A stretch of DNA of 57,467 bases, taken from NCBI RefSeq assembly GCF_029813775.1, contig NZ_JARVKW010000041.1, positions 1-57,467 of the forward strand, in the 5' to 3' direction. The translations under genes were made by a program, and so were the position numbers. This document shows positions 54,981 through 57,467 of this stretch, in pieces. Under the pieces are notes generated by a model that saw only the letters and a list, made by a program, of their open reading frames with translations, was not told the DNA's origin and ran no database searches. Source of the stretch: Streptomyces sp. DH24 (lineage in GTDB: Bacteria; Actinomycetota; Actinomycetes; Streptomycetales; Streptomycetaceae). Each line of letters starts with the position of its first letter. The stretch's first letter is position 1.

Positions 54981-55622
54981 GTGCCGCTGTCCCCACCGTC
55001 GCGCATGCCCTCCGGGCCGCGCAGAAGGAGTCTGCTCGCCTCGGCCGCCGGGGCCGTACTGCTCGCCGGCTGCTCCGACTCCCCCGGTACGGACGGGCGT
55101 CGGGCGTCGGCCGCGGAGCGCGTCCGCGTGCGCGCGGCGCGGGACAGCCGGCGGCTGGCCGAGCACTACGACGCCGTGATCGCGGCGCATCCGGGGCTGG
55201 CCGAGCGGCTGACGCCGTTGCGGGGCGAGGTCGTGCGGCATGCGCGGGCGTTCGAGGCGGGTGAGGGGCCGGGCCGGGATGCGTCCGGCGATTCGTCCGG
55301 GGATTCGGTGGGTGAGGCGGCCGGTTCGGGGCGGGCCGGGGGCGATTCGGGAGTGAGGACCGGCGGGAAGGCGGGCAGCGAGGCCTCCGGCCGGCCCCCG
55401 GGATCGCCGTCGGTGTCGCCGTCCGCGTCCGGTGCGCCCGGCGTCGTCGTGCCCGGCGACGAGAAGGACGCCCTGGCCGGGCTCGCCGCCGCCGAGCGCG
55501 TGCTCGCCGAGCGGCGCTCGGGCGCGCTGCTCGACGCGCCGGGCGAACTGGCGCGGCTGCTCGCCTCCGTGGCGGCTGCCGGGGCCGCGCACGTGTACCT
55601 GCTGACGGAGGGTGACGGGTGA
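54981..55622 (+). CDS. Putative lipoprotein
   Basis: 213 aa. The GTG at 54981 has GAGGACG upstream. The signal peptide RRRSLLASAAGAVLLAGC ends in a lipobox, with an RR pair that could allow Tat export. The mature part is helical with a Gly/Ser/Asp-rich middle (GRDASGDSSGDSVGEAAGSG) and a helical C-terminus (LAAAERVLAERRSGALL). Its stop overlaps the ferritin-like gene start by four bases. Function unknown; possibly a surface partner of that protein. Confidence 0.8.
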   Translation: MPLSPPSRMPSGPRRRSLLASAAGAVLLAGCSDSPGTDGRRASAAERVRVRAARDSRRLAEHYDAVIAAHPGLAERLTPLRGEVVRHARAFEAGEGPGRDASGDSSGDSVGEAAGSGRAGGDSGVRTGGKAGSEASGRPPGSPSVSPSASGAPGVVVPGDEKDALAGLAAAERVLAERRSGALLDAPGELARLLASVAAAGAAHVYLLTEGDG

Positions 55623-56146
55623 GCAAGCTGCGGGACGGGGACGACGGCGGGGACAGGGACGGGAAGGCGGAGGCTCTCCGGGCGCTCCAGGCGGCTCTCG
55701 CCGCCGAGCACGCCGCCGTGTACGGCTACGGCGTCGTCGGCGGCCGCGTCCGCGAGGAGCGGCGCGGGGAGGCGCGGGCGGCGTACGACGCGCACCGGGC
55801 GCGACGGGACGCGCTGGCCCGCGAGGTGCGGGACCTGGGCGGCGAGCCCGTCGCGGCGGCCGCCGGGTACGCGCTGCCGTTCGCGGTGCCGGACTCGGCC
55901 GCGGCCGTACGGCTGGCCGCCGACCTGGAGGACCGGGTGGCCGGCGTGTACTCCGATCTGGTGCGGTCGGCCGAGGGCGAGCGGCGGGCGGCGGCGGCCG
56001 GGGCGCTGCGGGAGGCCGCGGTGCGTGCGGTGCGGTGGCGCGGCGAGAGCGTAGCCTTCCCTGGGCTCGCCGAACGGTCGGCCACCGCGTCGGGGGCGCC
56101 GTCGACACCGTCCGCGTCGGCGTCGGCGTCGGCGTCGGCGGGGTAG
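55619..56146 (+). CDS. Ferritin-like domain protein (DUF4439)
   Basis: A 175-aa helical-bundle protein. LQAALAAEHAAVYGYGVVGGR carries the Glu/His metal-ligand style of ferritin-like folds, and AAYDAHRARRDALAREV a second helix with a His. The tail is a (Ser-Ala)n repeat encoded by GCGTCG units. The start is GTG at 55619, overlapping the lipoprotein gene. The family is actinobacterial with unknown role; metal binding is inferred. Confidence 0.85.
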   Translation: MSKLRDGDDGGDRDGKAEALRALQAALAAEHAAVYGYGVVGGRVREERRGEARAAYDAHRARRDALAREVRDLGGEPVAAAAGYALPFAVPDSAAAVRLAADLEDRVAGVYSDLVRSAEGERRAAAAGALREAAVRAVRWRGESVAFPGLAERSATASGAPSTPSASASASASAG

Positions 56147-56159
56147 GCGTCGGCGGGGT

Positions 56160-56272
56160 GGGCCTCGCCGGTCACCGGCTGTGGTGGTCGCTGGTCGTGG
56201 TGGCCGCGTCGTGGTGGTCGCCGGTCGTGGTGGTCGCGGCGTCGGCGCAACGAGGAAGGGAACGGCTCGCGC
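56160..56272 (+). repeat. Short GGTCGTGGTGGTCGC-type repeats
   Basis: The gap before the kinase-like gene holds several imperfect copies of TGGTGGTCGC spaced 12–22 bases apart. No ORF; could be a slippage-derived spacer. Confidence 0.5.
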
Positions 56273-57172
56273 ATGGCTTTCGAAGCGCCGCCGCGTCTGG
56301 TCAGGGCGCTCGGTGAGACGGCACCGGACGGTGACGACTGGTTGGAGCAGCTGTCCGGGCTGGCGCAACGGGCCGTCGCCGTACGTGAGTTGACCGTGGA
56401 GCGGGTGCAGGTGCCCGGGGGGCGCAGCAGTCTGGTGGTGCTGGTGCGGCGGGCGGACGGTTCGCCCGCGGTGCTGAAGCTGGCGCCGTGGCGGGCGCGG
56501 CCGGAGAGTGAGCGGGCGGCGTTGGCGCGTTGGGGTGGGCTGGGGGCCGTTCAGCTGCTGGAGGAGTCCTCGGGCGACGGGGCGTTGCTGCTGGAGCGGT
56601 TGCATCCGGACGTGTCGGTGCGGTCGTTGCCGGAGGCGAAGGCGTTGCTGGAGGCGGCGGGGGCGTTGCGGCGGCTGTGGGTGGAGCCGCCTGCGGGGCA
56701 TGCCTTCGAGACCGTCGCGGAGCGGACCGGGCGGCAGGCCGAGGCGATGCGGGCGAGCGCCGAGCGGGACCCCGAGGTGGCGCCGCTGGTAGAGGTGGCG
56801 TTGGCTGCGCGGGCGGAGTTGCTGGTGGCTCCGCCGGAGGAGCGGTTGCTGCACGGGACGTTCCGGCAGAGCAAGGTGCTGGCCGGGGATCGGGTGCCGT
56901 GGTTGGCGGTGGGGCCGGATCCGGTGGTGGGGGAGAGCGCGTTCGACCTGGCGCGGCTGGTGCGGGACCGGGTGGAGGACCTGATCGCGCAGCCGTCGGG
57001 GGCGGCGACGACGCGGCGGCGGGTGAAGCGGCTGGCGGAGTCGCTGGAGGTGGACCAGGAGCGGCTGCGGGGCTGGACGCTGTTCCGCGCGGTGGAATCG
57101 GGCGTGCGGGCGCGGCGGGTGGGCCGACGACAGGACGCGGAACTGTTGCTGGAGTTCGCGGGCTGGTTGTAG
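56273..57172 (+). CDS. Aminoglycoside phosphotransferase-fold protein, likely pseudokinase
   Basis: 299 aa resembling the APH(6)/hydroxyurea-kinase family. The N-lobe lysine lies in SPAVLKLAPW and the C-lobe skeleton is intact (ERLLHGTFRQSKVL … WLAVGPDPVVGESAFDLARLV). The catalytic HGD becomes HGT (Thr196), the metal-binding Asn becomes Lys201, and the DPK-type Asp becomes Gly214. The frame is otherwise full length, so this looks like a conserved fold without kinase activity rather than decay. An ATG start at 56273 follows GGAAGG. Not expected to confer resistance. Confidence 0.88.
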   Translation: MAFEAPPRLVRALGETAPDGDDWLEQLSGLAQRAVAVRELTVERVQVPGGRSSLVVLVRRADGSPAVLKLAPWRARPESERAALARWGGLGAVQLLEESSGDGALLLERLHPDVSVRSLPEAKALLEAAGALRRLWVEPPAGHAFETVAERTGRQAEAMRASAERDPEVAPLVEVALAARAELLVAPPEERLLHGTFRQSKVLAGDRVPWLAVGPDPVVGESAFDLARLVRDRVEDLIAQPSGAATTRRRVKRLAESLEVDQERLRGWTLFRAVESGVRARRVGRRQDAELLLEFAGWL

Positions 57173-57467
57173 GGCGGAGGGCTGGTTGAGGGCGGGGCTG
57201 GTGCGCGGGGTGCCTGACGGCGGCTCGCGCCGGGGGGAGGGTGCGCGGGGTGCCTGCGGCAGGCTGCGGGGCAGTGTGGGCGGGGTGCCTGCGGCGGCCT
57301 GTGCGGGTTCGGTGGGTGGCGTGTGTAGCGCCGTCGCGTTGTGGGTGGGTCGGGGCCGCGCCGGGGGGTGTCCGTCCTCGGAACGGCGCGGAATCGGTCA
57401 CTTGAAAACGCCCTGGCGTTGACGCGCCAACCGCTGCGGGCGGACACCCCCCGACACGTCCCCTTCC
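57173..57467. other. Right-edge intergenic region
   Basis: 295 bases. It carries three copies of a GTGCGCGGGGTGCCTG-type word (57201–57216, 57241–57256, 57276–57291, the last with one change) and an inverted GGCG…CGCC element near 57410–57430. No gene is supported inside the window. Confidence 0.5.

Noticed and set aside
54273..56108. N-terminal extension of nusA by 612 codons
   Set aside because: It crosses rimP and the divergent lipoprotein gene; rimP ends two bases before a good nusA start.

Overview
The window is high-GC actinobacterial DNA, almost certainly a Streptomyces chromosome core. The evidence is the G/C-ending codon use, frequent GTG/TTG starts, a Streptomyces-type rRNA leader at the left edge, and a conserved gene order (rnj–dapA–thyX–dapB–M16 protease–pnp–rpsO, a full ESX locus, then truB–rbfA–infB–ylxR–nusA–rimP).

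Layout. 1–330: promoter and 5' leader of an rRNA operon reading left out of the window. 367–10400: a minus-strand housekeeping block with RNase J, the lysine/diaminopimelate enzymes DapA and DapB, ThyX, an M16 protease, PNPase and ribosomal protein S15, plus two small membrane proteins. 10591–14079: two paralogous membrane-anchored beta-propeller (PQQ-like) proteins around a convergent orphan DUF397 gene. 14144–36487: a complete type VII (ESX) secretion locus. It holds EccD, EccC with three ATPase domains, EccB, EccE, two mycosins, a WXG100 pair, a long WXG/proline-rich substrate-like protein, a coupled helical protein, a conserved 259-aa protein and a 990-aa proline-rich ParA/MinD-like ATPase. 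Between eccC and the WXG100 genes sits a three-gene, visibly AT-richer cassette (20045–23517) that looks like partner, effector and membrane protein.

36841–42787: an oligopeptide-type ABC importer of five tightly packed genes, whose binding protein has a C-terminal membrane anchor instead of a lipobox. 42830–54784: a minus-strand translation/transcription block (rimP, nusA, ylxR, infB, DUF503, rbfA, truB, ribF) interrupted by a 1200-aa trypsin-like protease–P-loop NTPase fusion. 54981–57172: a lipoprotein coupled to a ferritin-like protein, and an aminoglycoside-kinase-fold protein that has lost the catalytic residues, so probably a pseudokinase.

The most interesting items are: the accessory T7SS cassette; a perfect 16-bp tandem repeat directly upstream of the WXG100 operon; a perfect palindrome at the predicted start of the eccD transcript in the eccD/eccC divergent region; the protease–NTPase fusion with an altered Walker A; and the APH-fold pseudokinase. 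No CRISPR array, insertion sequence, tRNA or mature rRNA was seen.
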